The notes below the pieces were generated by a model. It made no database searches. It had not been told where the DNA came from and saw nothing but the letters and a program-made list of their open reading frames with translations. Made by a program: the position numbers and the translations under genes. Positions 38,215 through 52,445 of a stretch of 64,000 bases of DNA are shown piece by piece; within the stretch, counting starts at the first letter, position 1; the number at the start of each line of letters is the position of its first letter. This stretch comes from Corythucha ciliata. Taxonomy: Eukaryota; Arthropoda; Insecta; Hemiptera; Tingidae. Location: the NCBI GenBank assembly GCA_038030265.1, contig CM075937.1, forward strand, positions 23,622,001-23,686,000, written 5' to 3'.

Positions 38215-39632
38215 CTTAATGGGAATCAAAGGCTATTTCAAAATGGAATCATCATACCGAATATAATGCTCTGGAATCAACTGGTGATTTGTTGTGATTT
38301 TTTTACCATTTCAACCACTATTTTCCCCCCTCCACCTTGACCGATTTGGCCCAAATGCAATGCCGACCGGGGCCTTATGACTACTAATTTTTGTGCCAAA
38401 GCGCGTTCCGCTAAATTAATTTCTACGAGAGTTATCGTGCTAACAAGGCCTCACACTTACTTCCACCCCGGGGACATCGCCCCCTCTCCCTCGACTTTTT
38501 CAAAAAATTAAAATTGGAATCAAAGCCTACTTTAACATGGAGTATACGTACTGAATATGATGCTTCTAGAATCAACTGGTGACTTGTAGTGATTTTTTGA
38601 TCATTTCAAGCCGTATTTTCCCCCCCACCTCCTTCACCGATTTGGCCCAAATGCAATACCGACTGGGATCTTATGACTACTGATTTTTTTAGATAAAGGG
38701 TGTTCCGCTAAATTAATTTCTACGAGACTTATCGTGCTAACAAGACCACACTCTTACTTCCACCCCGGGGACACGACCCCCTCCCCGTCGACTTTTTCAA
38801 AAAATTAAAATGGGAATCAAAGGCTAGTCTAACATGGAGGATACGTACCGAATATGATGCTTCTAGAATCAACTGGTGATTTTTAGTGATTTTTTTACCA
38901 TTTCAACCCCTATTTTCCCCCCTCCACCTTGACCGATTTGGCCCAAATGAAATACAGACTGGGATCTTATGACTACTGATTTTTTAGATAAAGCGCGTTC
39001 TGCTAAATTAATTTCTACGAGAGTTATCGGGCTAACAAGACCACACACTTACTTCCACCCCGGGGGCACGACCCCCTCCCCCTTGACTTTTTCAAAAAAT
39101 GAAAATGGGAATCAAAGGCTAGTCTAACATGGAGTATACGTACCGAATATGATGCTTCTAGAATCAACTGGTGATTTTTAGTGATTTTTTTACCATTTCA
39201 ACCCCTATTTTCCCCCCTCCACCTTGACCGATTTGGCCCAAATGCAATACCGACCGGGATCTTATGACTACTGATTTTTTAGATAAAGCGCGTTCTGCTA
39301 AATTAATTTCTACGAGAGTTATCGTGCTAACAAGACCACACACTTACTTCCACCCCGGGGGCACCACCCCCTCCCCCTTGACTTTTTCAAAAAATGAAAA
39401 TGGGAATCAAAGGCTAGTCTAACATGAAGTATACGTACCGAATATGATGCTTCTAGAATCAACTGGTGATTTTTAGTGATTTTTTGACGACTTCAAGCCC
39501 GATTTTCCCCCCCTCCACCTTGACCGATTTGGCCCAAATGCAATACCGACCGGTGTCTTATGACTACTGATTTTTGTGCCAAAGCGCGTTCCGCTAAACT
39601 AATTTCTTCGAGAGTTATCGTGCTAACAAGAA
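38215..39632 (+). repeat. Tandem satellite, ~296-bp unit, about 4.8 copies
   Basis: The landmark TTTGGCCCAAATG recurs at 38,345, 38,641, 38,937, 39,232 and 39,528, giving spacings of 296, 296, 295 and 296. Each unit also contains GGGAATCAAAGGCTA, ATCAACTGGTGA, a C-rich stretch and GAGTTATCGTGCTAACAAG. The first copy is the most diverged. The middle copies are nearly identical, consistent with unequal exchange. There is no ORF of note. Confidence 0.92.
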
Positions 39633-39645
39633 AACGGCCATAATA

Positions 39646-39668
39646 TTATAATATATAATATATATATG
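39646..39668 (+). repeat. AT microsatellite
   Basis: TATTATAATATATAATATAT lies directly after the satellite array. Confidence 0.7.
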
Positions 39669-39669
39669 A

Positions 39670-40193
39670 ATTCCGGAGACCACTGAATTCGTGTTCTAGA
39701 GGTTCTGAAACGTGAAAAAAACATGACATGACCCATGTTTGCCACCATCACGACGAGACCAATAGTGCATTTTTCAGAATGAAATGCACTAATAGTAGGT
39801 ACACATTTTTGGAAATTTTGAAAAAAAATTAGGTGATATTTGCCCATCTGTAAAAGTTGAACCGCTCGACTGATTTTGGAACTTTTGTTTTATCGACTCG
39901 ACATTTTGTCAACTTCAACTAAGTATACATTGTGCGTTTTCCGTTATAAGATTAACCATATTCGACTGTGAATGACTGAAAAGAGTCAAAAAATGGAGAA
40001 GTTTTTGGGCTGTCAAAAGTTGTGCCTTTCGAAATTTTGTGTGTAAACTGTGAACGGGACTATGGTATAGCCGGCCCCAAAGCCTGATGCATGAATATGT
40101 ACGAAATTGGAAGTTTCCACGTTGTATATCAGCGGCATTGGAATTTTCGGGTCTCAATTTTGGTGAAATTACATGTTTCGTTTTATTGCATTG

Positions 40194-40229
<36 letters not shown>

Positions 40230-43200
40230 TTTTTTTTCCAGTGGCCATGAACGCTGGTCCAGCTGGCCAAGAGAGTGGCCCTAGTTTGATCAGTAGCCGC
40301 AAAATTACATAATTCGGAGCTAAATACTAGAGAATTCTCAAGTTTCGGCCCCTATATTGCAAGTTTTCAATTGTTTTTTTGTGGGCTGGGATAGTTCATA
40401 TGACTTTAAACAATTGTTGCCCGTTTTTTTGCAATTTGTACCTATGTATTAGAGAACCCCTAAAGGCCCATTCAAGCCCAAGGTCCTTCTTTCCAAGGGG
40501 AAAAAACTGGTCACTGTAGGAATAGGAGTTAGTAATCTGAAAAATTTGAACCACAGCATTGCATCTCGGTAGAACCTGCGATACCACTATGGAAGTCTTA
40601 ATTATTTCAGCTAGTTTTGAGACGTTCCCATTGAAAAACTAGAAATGTACAACATGTGTGGTTAAATGGTCTTTCGGCTATAAATTTTATCTTTACAACG
40701 GAGACTCCAACCACCTCCCCCCCTCTTTCTCGATCTCGTTTTATAATCATTCCCCGATTTTTATAATTCATTCTCTCGTACGAAGTGATATCTCTCCGCT
40801 CCTCACAGAAGTAGAGCCATGTGTGCTCGATACAACAAGTGCAAAAGTGGTTGCAGATGTGACGTCACGCCTCTCTGACTCCATTGTCCCCTACAATTAT
40901 ACATTGTTACCGCGTTAACCCAACCACACCGCATAAAACTCCTCCTACATAACACAGTGAGAGGGACCACCCGTATCAATGCGGGATTGTCAGGTTGATC
41001 ATGAATCCCTCTTTCCTCTCCCCTCCCTCACCATTGATTCACGGATGAAATGATTCAGAATCATTGCATTGTTGTTTTTTTTTTTTTATTCACAGCGCCG
41101 TTTGTTTATTGTTTGTTGCTTTTCGATTAAAAGCTCTTTGTGAGTTACACTTATCTAAAGAACGATGTCTAGGTAATAAAATCTCGGAAAAAAGCTGTGA
41201 GAAAGTCTTACCCACCAACCACTCCTATACGGCCGCTTGATGAGACGTTATGAAGCATTATGGGAAATCAAGGACTCGAGTTCCTTGTTTTTATGCATCC
41301 CTGGGAGCTATATACCTCAGTTCTACAATGCATATAGAAGTGCTCGTCCCCATTTCTCCGCTTTTTAAAACTCTATATAGCCCTCCGGGGAAGTTTTTAT
41401 TTTTCAATTTGAACTTCGAGGTGACAGGTGGGGGAAAATTGAGTAAAATGAAGGGTGAGGGGAGTGGGAGAGAGGTCCTTTGGTTCCTAAATGAAAATTA
41501 TTGTCTTCGTCTCAGCCAGAAATCCGGTATTATATTTGTTTTTATAAAAGAGTTAATCTCACGAATTTTTTCCTTGGTTTTATTCGCTAAAGGAACGGGC
41601 TGTAAACTTTGAACATTATCGCTTGACTTTGTCAGGGGAGGGGAAAACAGGGTTAAGGAGATGAGCGTAAAAAAATGAAGGGACCGTAAGAGTTTCTTTA
41701 AAAATTCACAGACTACCTCCCTCGCGACTTTAGTTTTACGGCGTGATAACAATTTATCTTCTATACAGGTCCTCTTACATTTCCACTTTTTCTTTTTCTG
41801 CCTGTAGACAATTTTTTAGGCAGACTAAAAAATGATTTTAGACGTTATCCCTTTTCCAGTGATGGACTGTATGTTTTTCAAAATGTTTGATTTTATTTGT
41901 GGGGTGTGGAGGGGGAGAACTGGTTGAATAAAGAGGGGGAAAACCTAACTCGTTACGCCTAATATCGCACGGAGTATATTACAATAGGACGGGTCAGATT
42001 TTTAAACAACCCTCCCCTAGCCCGTCCATGCCGAAGGGACGTATGGTCGCCTCTTCAAGCCCTTTTTACATGTTTGAATGAGTACATCTGTTCGATTCTT
42101 CACAGTTCATTTTATGATTTGTGACTCGAATTTCGAGACCGGGCTCACAGGTGTTCCCCTCTGTCCTCCCCCCCATCAACCCATCACAGTCATCTAAGCC
42201 GCCAATCGATCATCCTCGGAAACAATTCGCGGAAAATGAGCCGTGACTTTTGCGTTGGTAACTTTTTTTGTTGAGGTTGACAAGTGCGTCTGAACCAACC
42301 TGCCGGTGAAGCTCTGTGTAATACGTCACCGTTCTATTCGAAGGAAAAAAGTGAAATTGATTCAACTGACGGCCTGTGACCCCTTGCCGCCAGCCTTTAT
42401 TTCAACAAAGAGGGTGTCAATTAATTTTTCCGATTGAGTGGATACAGAAATCTGTTTTTTAAAAAAGAAAAAGTATTTCCGCTCCGGGGTTTTTTACTGA
42501 TGCATGGGGCTCAAACCAGGAAGGCTACGGCACTCAATCGTTGTGTGGGCAGTTAGGTTGGAGTCACGCGGAAACTCAGCCGCCGGTCAAATTAATTTGT
42601 ATCCGGTCAGTGATGTAAAAGGTTTCGTGGTGGAGAGGACACGGGTACTGATGAGAGTGGAAAGGGGAAATTGGGAAACAGGAATTGACGTTTCGAATGG
42701 GTTTCGGTGTATGTATGTTTCGCACGGGCTATATGCGACGAGGAGAGAATGAAAGAGAAGGGTCACAAGCTCACTGGCACCTCTCTAGGGGCCATGAGGC
42801 ACCCCCCTTCAGCCTTCTCATCATCCGCACTGCGTTTTTCAATGGGCGAAGGGTGGCAAATGATTGCTGTAACAAATTTTCCTCACCTTGTGATCATCGG
42901 GGACTGGCAAATATAAACGCCGCGAGTGTTCATGAGGGGGGAAGAGAAGTTGAGAGGCAAAATTAACCGCTAATTAATCATTTGATGCGACGTGGTTACA
43001 AATTGGGGACCCATAAGCGCTAAATGGAAAGCATTTCTCGCGTTTTCGCTTTGGGAGTTGGCTTCGTAAATTGTCAGTGTCCTGGCATTATTATTCTATC
43101 TATTGATTCATCAAAATTAAATCGTTCTCCAACTGTGTTTATGTTCTCTTATTTAAATTAATTATTTTTTGTTTCGCTCTATTATTAACAAAAAAAGTTC

Positions 43201-46200
43201 ACACTCAAAAAACAATACGCGAGGGATTCATCACATCAAAAGGGGCGTATCCTTAAAATTGTGCGGGTGGCTTTGGGGGCGGGATCCTTGGTGGCAACCC
43301 CCACACAGAACCTCTTGGAACGTTCACCGTCTTGGTGGAGTGTGAGACGTTTGCTTTTGGACCATCAGCCAAGGTTCACTCTCGCCGAACTTCTCAAATT
43401 AAACTCATCCCCCTCCCCTTCATACCCCTCCATTAAAATTCTGTAATGGATTGTAGATCCTACTCTGTTTCAACAAAACATTAATTTAAGCGGGAAGTTG
43501 CCAAACGCTGAAAGGTCCCTGTCTCAACATATTTGTGTTAGGACATGAAACGTAAAAAAAGGGCTACCCGCCAATCACGCTATTGGACCAATTTTCGAGT
43601 TCGAATAAAATTTGATTTTTCGGCCTTTTGTGAAGGATGGTTTTTGAAAAGATCCGGGGACGTTAAAATCGGGCACCGGGCTCCTCGTCAGTTCACTGAA
43701 ACAGTCCGTGTGACAGTCGGTTTCTCGCCTCGTTTCCGGGATATGGGCACCTATGAAGCTTTGTTTTTTTTTTTTTTTTTTGTTTTTTTTTTTTCTTGTA
43801 TAGTGCACTAGTTTGTGGTACTTTCGAAACATCTTCGTCCTAACCATTGAAATCTCTCGGGCTTTTGAAACCTCTGTGTCACACCAACTTAGACTCGTAG
43901 CCCCCTGTCCGTTGCTCACCGCTCACAACACTCTTCTACCGCTTTCACGAGAATAATTTTCCCCTCATAGTTATTTGCATTGTACGGGCTATCTGGGGAA
44001 AGTTGCGAAACAAAATGACAAGTTTTGAATTTATTGCTTAATTCTAAAGTCACTAAGGATGTTTATCACCGTTGGTGATTTCGGTGTTGGTGGTCGTACA
44101 GTTGTGGAGGCGTCGAGGGGATATTGGATAGGAAAATAGAAGACCCTATTCCATAGAAGAGGAAGCGTAGTTTTAGTGGTGGGGTGGGAGGTTGTATTGA
44201 AACAGAAGTAATTACGCTTTGCTTCCAACGTCCCAAGTGTAAACAATAATAAACCTCGGGATCACCCGGGAGTTCACCTGTTTTAATAGGAAACTGCTTC
44301 TTCTTCCGCCGCCCCCGCGGTGGGAAAAAGTGAGTCAATTTAGCGAGTGTTGATTGACCCTTCCCCCTCCTTTCATTGGCATTTCTTTTGACCCTTACAA
44401 CGGTACAAAGAACCCGATCACAATGGGCGAATAAATAATGTTATGCTTAAAAACTCGAAACCTTTTTCCCACTTTTCCAACATAATCCAATCTCTTTGCA
44501 AATTATTTTCATCTCGACTCCACTTTAATAAAGGATGTCTGGACGGTAAATTTCCCTAAGGTAACCCCCCCGCCCCCACGTCCTCATCTTTCTCAACACA
44601 TTCTCTTCAGCACCCGATGACAACTAAAAAAAAAGAGAAAGAGAGACTAACTCCATTAATATCTGATTCCTCGTTACAACAACGCGGAGACTTAATCAAG
44701 CTCAAAACTTGAGAAGAATAATCCCCTTGGTTCTCTTCGCCTAAACCCTCCTACAGCCTTTAGTTCTCACTCCAATTCGTTCCGTGCGACATTTTTTTTT
44801 TTTTTTTCCTGCAGGGAGAAACAAAAGAAAACGAGTTAAAAAGCTGGGAAAAAGAAAAGAAAGGATATCGCGACATGGGGAAGTGTGTGGGGGTAGTTTT
44901 TCATTTCTTCTTCTGTAGGCAACGCGCCTTGTATATAAAGGCGCGGGAGGTAGTGCGATAGGTAGTATAGATGAGTGGGAAGAGGGTGGATTCAGGGCAC
45001 TTGGGAAATCTGTTGAGTGCAAACACTGGCCCCCTAAGCCTATATTTCGGGGTGGGTACGGGGGTTATCCATAAATAATTGTTTTTTGAGAGTGACGAGA
45101 TTTTCGGCGACGACGAAGCAGGACTGAGGTTCTGGGTACTTACAGGAGCCTGGGTTGTATAAAAAATCATAAAAAAAAGGCTTGGACCCAGGCTCTTCCA
45201 GGTGAGAATTATCCGGAAATGCTTTCTTTTACATATGCGTGTGAGAATATCCACCCAATTGGTAGTGTTAATGGTTTTAGTTTAGTCTGCCAATATCACG
45301 AATTTTGGGCGCACCAAGTTAACGAGTGCGTCTCCGTAATACATATTGCTCAGAATTACTGTACTCCCTAGAATCATAATTCAAGGGCATTTAATTGAAC
45401 TTTTAGCTACTAAATTTAAACATCAGACAGTTAAGAATAACTCTGAACTCATAATTTATAGGCTCCCGTGGCAGGAAAAAAGGGGAGGGTGAAGACGCAA
45501 AGAAAAATTACCCGGCGAGGGTGGCTTAAAAAAAAAGTGTTTATCAAGGAACCACTCTAATTTGTTCCTTCGCTCTCTCCTTTCTTTGTATAATTTTATT
45601 AGATTGAAAAATGTTTAATCTAATTTTTGTTCCTCCTTGGGAATTGCCTCCAATTATTTATTTTGCTCAGCTTCCTCACCCATCCATCCATCCATTCTAC
45701 TCTTTTATCGTTGGTCATCGGATAAAACGACAATTTTTACATCCCTTACTATTAACGATAACTATAGAAAAACGTTCAACAGTCAGCTCCTCCTTTCAAA
45801 CCACCTCCTCTCCCAATAACACTTTCTTCGTCATCCTTATTGCTACTCGTTAGCTTTTGTGTCTCGATCTGTTTGCGTTGGGTTTTGCGGTGGAAAAGGG
45901 GCGGTTGAAAGTGATTAGTAAGCGTGAAAATTGGCTAAGGCCACGCACACAGTGCGGAGTTAAACTGCTGGATCGTTTCGAGAACAACACTATTTGGCGC
46001 ACGTGTCTTTGCACAGGAGAATGGTAAAGGGGAAGCACGCCCAAACCTACCCTCTTACGTCGTTATTTTCTGGGTTTTAATTGGGTTTCGAAATGAAAGG
46101 AAAGCTTGAAAAAGTTGTCTATATCTACTCCTTTTTTCTGGTTCGAATGGGACTTTTAATCGAAAAGAAATTGGTTTTCGTGGTTTTCCCCCGCTTAAGT

Positions 46201-49200
46201 CCCGAGGGCGCTTTTGGGTCTTCCATGTGGGCTGGATATCAAACTTTTTCTCTCTGAGAGAGTGAAGGGCGAGAAATGTCCAATTTTCGCAGCAAACAAA
46301 AAAATAGTGACTCGCCTGTCCATTTCCCGCTGTTAGAGGCGTGGGAATGTTTTTTTGTTGTTTTTTTGACTTCCAAGAAAATCGTATGCATAACTTCTTC
46401 ACCCCTCCCCCCATCCCTTAAATACAATAAGCTACCTTTTTCATGAACCTGTCGTCGAGTTGTTTGAGATGGAAAATGTATCTCTTTTCTGTGGCTGTTC
46501 ACAGTTCTTATACTCCCCCCCCCCTTACACACACACGCACACACCTACCCAGAACCTTTTAGTTGGAGAACAGCCACGTCCTAAACGGGTTCGTATAGAA
46601 AGCTCGGAATAAGATGATAAATGAGCTTCCCTCCACCACTCATCATAGTCGCCTAATCACCCTCAATCACACAATATCAAGGTAGTTTGAAAGGATCTGC
46701 CTGGGGCACTATCCTTCATAATTAGACCACCAATCTCAACAGTTAATTGGCATTTGCGATGCTTAGAAACTTGCACTGACAAACATAAAAAAGCTCTTAA
46801 TTGTCAACTTTGTGCTGAGTTGGGGGAGGGGGGAGGTCTCTACCTTATCGTAGCTGAGTCGTTTGTGGTCATAAGTTGGTGAGGTGAACTGATGGAGTGA
46901 TACAACGAGGGAATGCGCAATAGTTTGCCCTAGAGGGTACAAACCGACTCTAATATGAATTAATGTGGATGAAGCTTCCGAGTGAATTAAGAGTCAGATC
47001 GCGTGGAATCAACTTCTGAGGCATTGGAGCCGCATCTTTAGATAAATAATGTTTTTTGCTGTCAAAAAATCTATATTTTTGAGCCATAAATTGTTGTTTT
47101 GGAAGCCCAAAAATTCAAAGTTCCGGCAACCCCAAAAATCGAGGTCTTCGAAAGCACCATCATCGCTCCATTCATCCCAGCCAAGTTTGTCAAGGTTGGG
47201 GTTGGGTTCTGCATTCTAGTCGCGGCTGGTTATACGAATAGCCTCGTGGACCTCCACAGTCATCAAAGATCGTTACATGAACCCTATAACCCAAGGTTTT
47301 CACTTTTCAGTTGCCCAACTCGCAATGTTGTGAGTAAAGCTATAAAATTCAGTTCTTTTTTCCGCTTGTAAACGCATTAACGTGAAGGATAAATAACAAT
47401 AAATCTCAGGGGGTACCCTCTCAAATAGAATGAGAGTACGGGAAGAGGGGGAGGTTAAGGATCGACTGGAGAAAACCCCCTGAAGCTCAGCTCGGTGAGT
47501 CACTCCCAAGGGTTGGACCCAATCAAACATCCCTCTGCTCGGGTTATCTCGAGGCAAATTTAGTTATTGCCTTTCTCACTTTCGGATTTTTTTTTACGTC
47601 CCCTCTCGCCCCACACACCCTATTTAATTCTTCTCTCCTGGCGTTTCTTTTTGTTGCTATCAATTGCCCAATTAATGTGACTCGCAATTCGTTCAAAACG
47701 AACTCTATTCGATTCTTGTAAACGTTTCCTCCTAAAAACTCTGGTGCCATTTAAAAGGTGGATAGATAGAAAAGAGAACCGAATGTTTCCACCACACGTC
47801 ACACCGTTGAATTTCCCAAGAGCTTTTATCTTCCTCGTTCCTTTTTTTTTTGGCTTTCGTGGTACGAAACCTGGAGACGTCTATTTTGCCTAATGCCACC
47901 TTTTCTTTTTTTCCAAAGACTTTCTCCCTATGTTTTCCCACCGCCTTGTGGAAAACTCCTGCCTCTCCCTTTTTTTCTTTAACGCCACATTGTTTTCCCC
48001 AAGGATATTAGTTCCCAGGATAGTAATGGCAATGGTGGGAATGGACGAGGAGGATGGGTAAGGAACCTGGAGGTCAATTTGAAAGACCAATCAGTTTAAG
48101 GGATAGCAGGCACCCTCCGCATTTGTCCTCGTCTTTTGTCAAGGAATACATTATGCCCTTGGCTTCTGAAAGTGTCAACCTTTGGAGCGATTTTGGGGAG
48201 GGGGGAAAGGTAGGCGCCTCCAGGGAACATCTTTCACAATGCGTCTTTCCGGAAAGCACAATTAATAATAATCCAGCGGTTAAGAACATTTTTGAAATAT
48301 CATTCTGTTTGACTTAAGTTTGTTGTCCCATTGCTTCTTTCCTACCCACAAAAGTAATATTCTTACTTTTTTTTTTGGAGAAAGTTGTATGTGTTCCCTC
48401 GTACCCATCCAAAGTGAAACTCCCATATTTTATCTCTGTCAAAAAAAGTTTTAGTTGACCTCCCCTTTCAGGCTTCTTAACATCCGAAAAGTTTTCCCTT
48501 TCGCATATTCGTTTGTACCCACCTATATTTTTCTTATCCATTCGTGTGTGTAGATATAAGGCAACGTAAAATGGGAAAGTAACGAACGGCTGGAGTGGGG
48601 AAACTGAGCAAAAAGTGGTGGCGTGACAGTACCTTTACGGGGTAAAATGGCTGTGAGGAAGTGTTGGCAGGGGGGGGGGAGAAAAAAAGTAATGTATGGA
48701 GATTGTCAGAAGGGCTTGTCCAAGACATAAAATATCCCCTCAGGAGCCCACGGTCCTTCAGCACCACCCTCTCTTCTTACCATCGCTCTTCCAATTTAAA
48801 AAAAAAAAAAAGAAGAAGGGAGGACGCCCAGGGTCCCTCCTCAGGGGAGCTGATTTGCGGACTTTTAAGGGTGGACGAAGCTGAGAGAGGGCTCTGAAAA
48901 GAGTTACGGCAAGGGGCTTCGTAAGCGTGTTTACATAAGAAACAGAAACTATGTGCACTCTCATATATAGGGTATAAGGAAGTTTCATTTTTTTCTCACT
49001 GTTAGGTGCATGGTTCAATGATTTTTTGACCAAGTTTGAACGGCGAGCAAGAGCTCCTGGGAGATCCCGTGAAACATGTTTTCCTGATGCGCTTATTTCT
49101 CATTAAAAGGTGCCCTTTCTCCATCATGTTTCTCTGTAACTTGCGAGTAGGACGTGCAGATTTTGCCTTCAAAAAAACTGAAAAAGTAATTATTCTCTCT

Positions 49201-49686
49201 CCGATATGAATGAAATAATAATGAAAAAAATTTTGGGATTGTTAGATAGGGCTGATCTCTCTTTACGGTGGCCATTCCCTAGGGATTCAGAAAAAGGGGG
49301 GCCCGACCGACCCTTCCGTCAGAATACCCCCCTCGTGCCACCAAATTTTAAATACTCAATTTTTTCCTTTGACTAAGAATTTCATTGCGTGCTCCTACGG
49401 CCCGTGTACCTACAGCCCAAGGAACAATCGTAGAGTTACGGTCCCTGTACCTGGGAATTAACCCTTCTTAGTGAATGTATTTATAACAGAACCCTTTTAT
49501 ACATGAAAATGTTATGTTTGTGAGGGGGGGGGGGCTTCTTTTTTTACTCAAAGCTCAGTTGCATTGGTATATCTAAAAGGAATAATTGAATGCCAAGTCG
49601 ATTGCGATAATGCATCATAATGCGATCACAATTGGAGAGACCGGCAATAGATGTGTATTATTATAATTTGCCCTGTGAATACTAGG
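39670..49686. other. Intergenic, no gene seen
   Basis: About 10 kb holds no exon or family I can recognise on either strand. Notable content is a T33 homopolymer at 40,195-40,227, a second T-rich run at about 43,763-43,795, C-rich and G-rich homopolymers, an AC microsatellite at about 46,526-46,545, and an AGCCTGGGTT/ACCCAGGCT hairpin at about 45,147-45,197. ORFs of 60-120 codons are scattered over all frames without conservation cues. Confidence 0.6.
40195..40227 (+). repeat. Poly(T) tract of 33
   Basis: This uninterrupted T run is followed after an A by seven more T. It makes the Phe-only ORF segments on the plus strand meaningless. Confidence 0.9.
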
Positions 49687-50265
49687 TGTGCTTCTGTTTA
49701 CAGTGGAACAGTCTTATTTTTCGATCAGTCTTGAATCCTATACAGGCACAATTATTTTAACCAAAAATGCGATTCTTGTTAGCTTTTCCTGCACTTTTTT
49801 CTTTCGGGACTCGGCGAGAAGTTATTTTACTCTATACAAATTGCTATACGCAGCTATGGACAGAGATATAAATAAGACATTTTCCGACGTACACGTTCAA
49901 ACGTGCCTCTCTCGGGATATCAGTTTATGCATCCTCACACTGGTTTGCGAGAAATTAAATTAAGATATTAATAATCATTACTTTAAGAAATGCAACATAA
50001 GTACCTACACTTGAACAACTAATATGCGATACTCTTGTCAGTACACTTTGTTGTTGAATAAAAGCGTGTGGGAAAGTACAAAATAATTTGTGGATATGGA
50101 AATTTCTTGCTACAAGACTGCGCCCTTCTTTTCCAGTCATCTTCAATACAAGCATGATATGATATCGTATTATTTTACATAAGCTGTTTACGAGGAAGTC
50201 GATCATTACCTTGTGATTCAAGACTGATCGAAAAATAAGGCTGTTCCGGTGTAAACAGAAGCACA
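49687..50265. mobile_element. TIR element, ~51-bp TIRs, 579 bp
   Basis: The left terminus (49,687-49,737: TGTGCTTCTGTTTACAGTGG, later TTTTTCGATCAGTCTTGAATC) and the right terminus (50,215-50,265) are inverted copies with about four mismatches. The interior is AT-rich with no transposase, so it is a nonautonomous DNA transposon. No clear target duplication was identified. Confidence 0.75.
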
Positions 50266-50510
50266 AATTATAAGGTCTATTCATTTGTCGTCCCGGACTG
50301 CTCCGAGCATCACGAACTTGTGTAACCTCACACGGGTTATCACGTGGAATAACGCGGGGAAAAAATGGAAGGTTAGTACTTTCAGTGCTAATAGTGCAGA
50401 TCAGGATGACAATCGAATAGACCCATTCGATCTCTTGTCGATCACTCCTATTGTGATCGCACTATGATGCACTAACGCAGTCGACTTGGTATTCAATTAT
50501 TCCTTTTATA

Positions 50511-51385
50511 CAGGGTGACTGGTTCTTGGTTGAACAAAATGAGGTGGTGATTATACTTCCAAAGTGCAACAAAAAATGTCCTATGACCTAGGGTCCGATC
50601 TCCATTCCTGGTCGAGATTATCGACTTTTCACGTTTTTCAGCATATCACGGGTTTTCGCAACAAAAACAGCTGCAACTATGGAAATACGCGTCTTAGGCC
50701 CATTTTCACCAACAAAATTGATCTCGTTTAAAGTTGATCGTGATTAGTTGCCAGTAGCGACCCATATGAATTCTGATATAAGTGTTTAAATTGAATCGTG
50801 ATTAGTTGTTGATCTTGGTTTAAAAATTTGGTGAAATCGGGCCTTTGATTTTATAGAATAGCTCTCGTATCTTCTTGTAGGCACTCAAAATGGGCTTAAT
50901 TGCCTCATTTTTTGCTATAACAATGGACTTTTCTAAAAAAAATTGCGAAGCACGGGAGTAAACTAAGCATGAAGTAAAATATAAGTGCCTTCATCCAGTT
51001 TTTGAGGAATTTGCCAGGCGCTGGGAGCAACGTTGCTATTGTAGTCTTGCTTTGAACGGTTGTCAAAAACTAACATTTTCGAAAATATCTTGATATTTTC
51101 CCAGTTTACTCCAAGAATTGTCACTATCCTCAGACAAAATGTCCATAGGTAATCACACAGAAAAAGGGTGCTCTTTTCAGTGGTGCCGTTGGATTTAATC
51201 TAAGACGCTTATTTCCGAAGTTACAGCTGTTTTTGTTGTGAAAACCCGTGATGTGCTGAAAAAAGTGAAAAAATCTATTATCTCGACTAGGAATAGAAAT
51301 CGGACCCTAAGTCATAGGCCATTTTTTGTTGCATTTTGAATGTATTACCTCTCTTATTTTGTTCAACCAAGTACCAGTCACCCTG
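50511..51385. mobile_element. CAGGGTGACTGG-ended element, ~185-bp TIRs
   Basis: The ends CAGGGTGACTGG and CCAGTCACCCTG are flanked by TATA on both sides. Long inverted arms (50,511-50,695 and 51,201-51,385) share ACTTGGTTGAACAAAAT, GGGTCCGAT and CATCACGGGTTTTC blocks with about 15-20% divergence. A GGCCC MITE is inserted in the left arm (50,697-50,843). CAGGGTG termini are widespread in arthropod MITEs. There is no coding capacity. Confidence 0.85.
50697..50843. mobile_element. GGCCC-ended MITE nested in the CAGGGTG element
   Basis: The left end GGCCCATTTTCACCAA pairs with the right end TTTGGTGAAATCGGGCC. The right arm of the host element lacks it, which defines the insertion point next to the CGTCTTA block. 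Partial relatives lie at 15,708 and 17,095. Confidence 0.8.
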
Positions 51386-52445
51386 TATACAGGTGGATGC
51401 GAATAAGTGTAAAGATATAAACTGGATAGAAGTAGACCTCATTTGCGATCGAATACACCCGATAAACCTTGGCCGAATACACCGAAAATCAAAATCATTC
51501 GAGATATGATTTTTCTAGCATCTTTTTAGGATAACATCATTTTTCGCGCTATCTGCTTCGTAAGTTGCCCATTGCGATAACATGATTAGGTACTCCAGTA
51601 AGTTAAATTTTTCCTAACCTGGCACTTTATAGCTTCATTTTTGAAAACTGTACAGTAAAGGTTTGAAACTGACATGAAAAGTTTTTTACGTGTCAGTTTT
51701 CTGTAACCTTGTACAACCTTTGTTGTAATGTTATCACCTCATTCGTGATTATAGAAATATCTTAAAACATGTTTTTTTTTGTCAAAAGAATAAAACTGGG
51801 TAATATTCGACGACGGTTGCGCGAAAAATAACGTACATCACTCGACTATTAAGTGGTATTACCTGCTCGTTTTTAATTATCGGCCTCGGCAAGGCTCGTC
51901 CGCCAAACAAAAAACTCGCAGGTAATGCACCACTTACTAATCTTGTAATGTAATCTACTATTCCTAGACTAAATCGAGTAACTCTCTTCCCAGCTGATTT
52001 TCCGCAACTTTTGACGCTGGATTCGGGAAGAGCACACTCTTTTCTGTCAGGCCTAGCTATTTTCGACAAAAATAACTATTTTCTGTGTCCTCGGCAGATC
52101 TTGCAAGTTGTGCAAAACGGAGATTTTCAATTTTTCATTAAAAGGTAACCCCCACACGCCCATACTAAAACTGCACCTACGACTTCCCATGGATCGGAAG
52201 AACTTCTTCAACGTGTCCCTTTCAAAATTACTCATGAGCGTTTGTTTAATTAATTGGCGATTTTTCGGCAGAAATTACTATTTTTTAGAAAAAAGAGTGA
52301 TTTTCCTATTCAAAAACGATTGCTTTTACCTGCAAAATTCAAACAATATCCTTGTGAATATCAACATGCTCAGCGTCATGAAAACCCCACTTGAAGTGGT
52401 CCATTGAATGTAACCAACTGTGAACGCCTACCAAAGTATCAAAAA

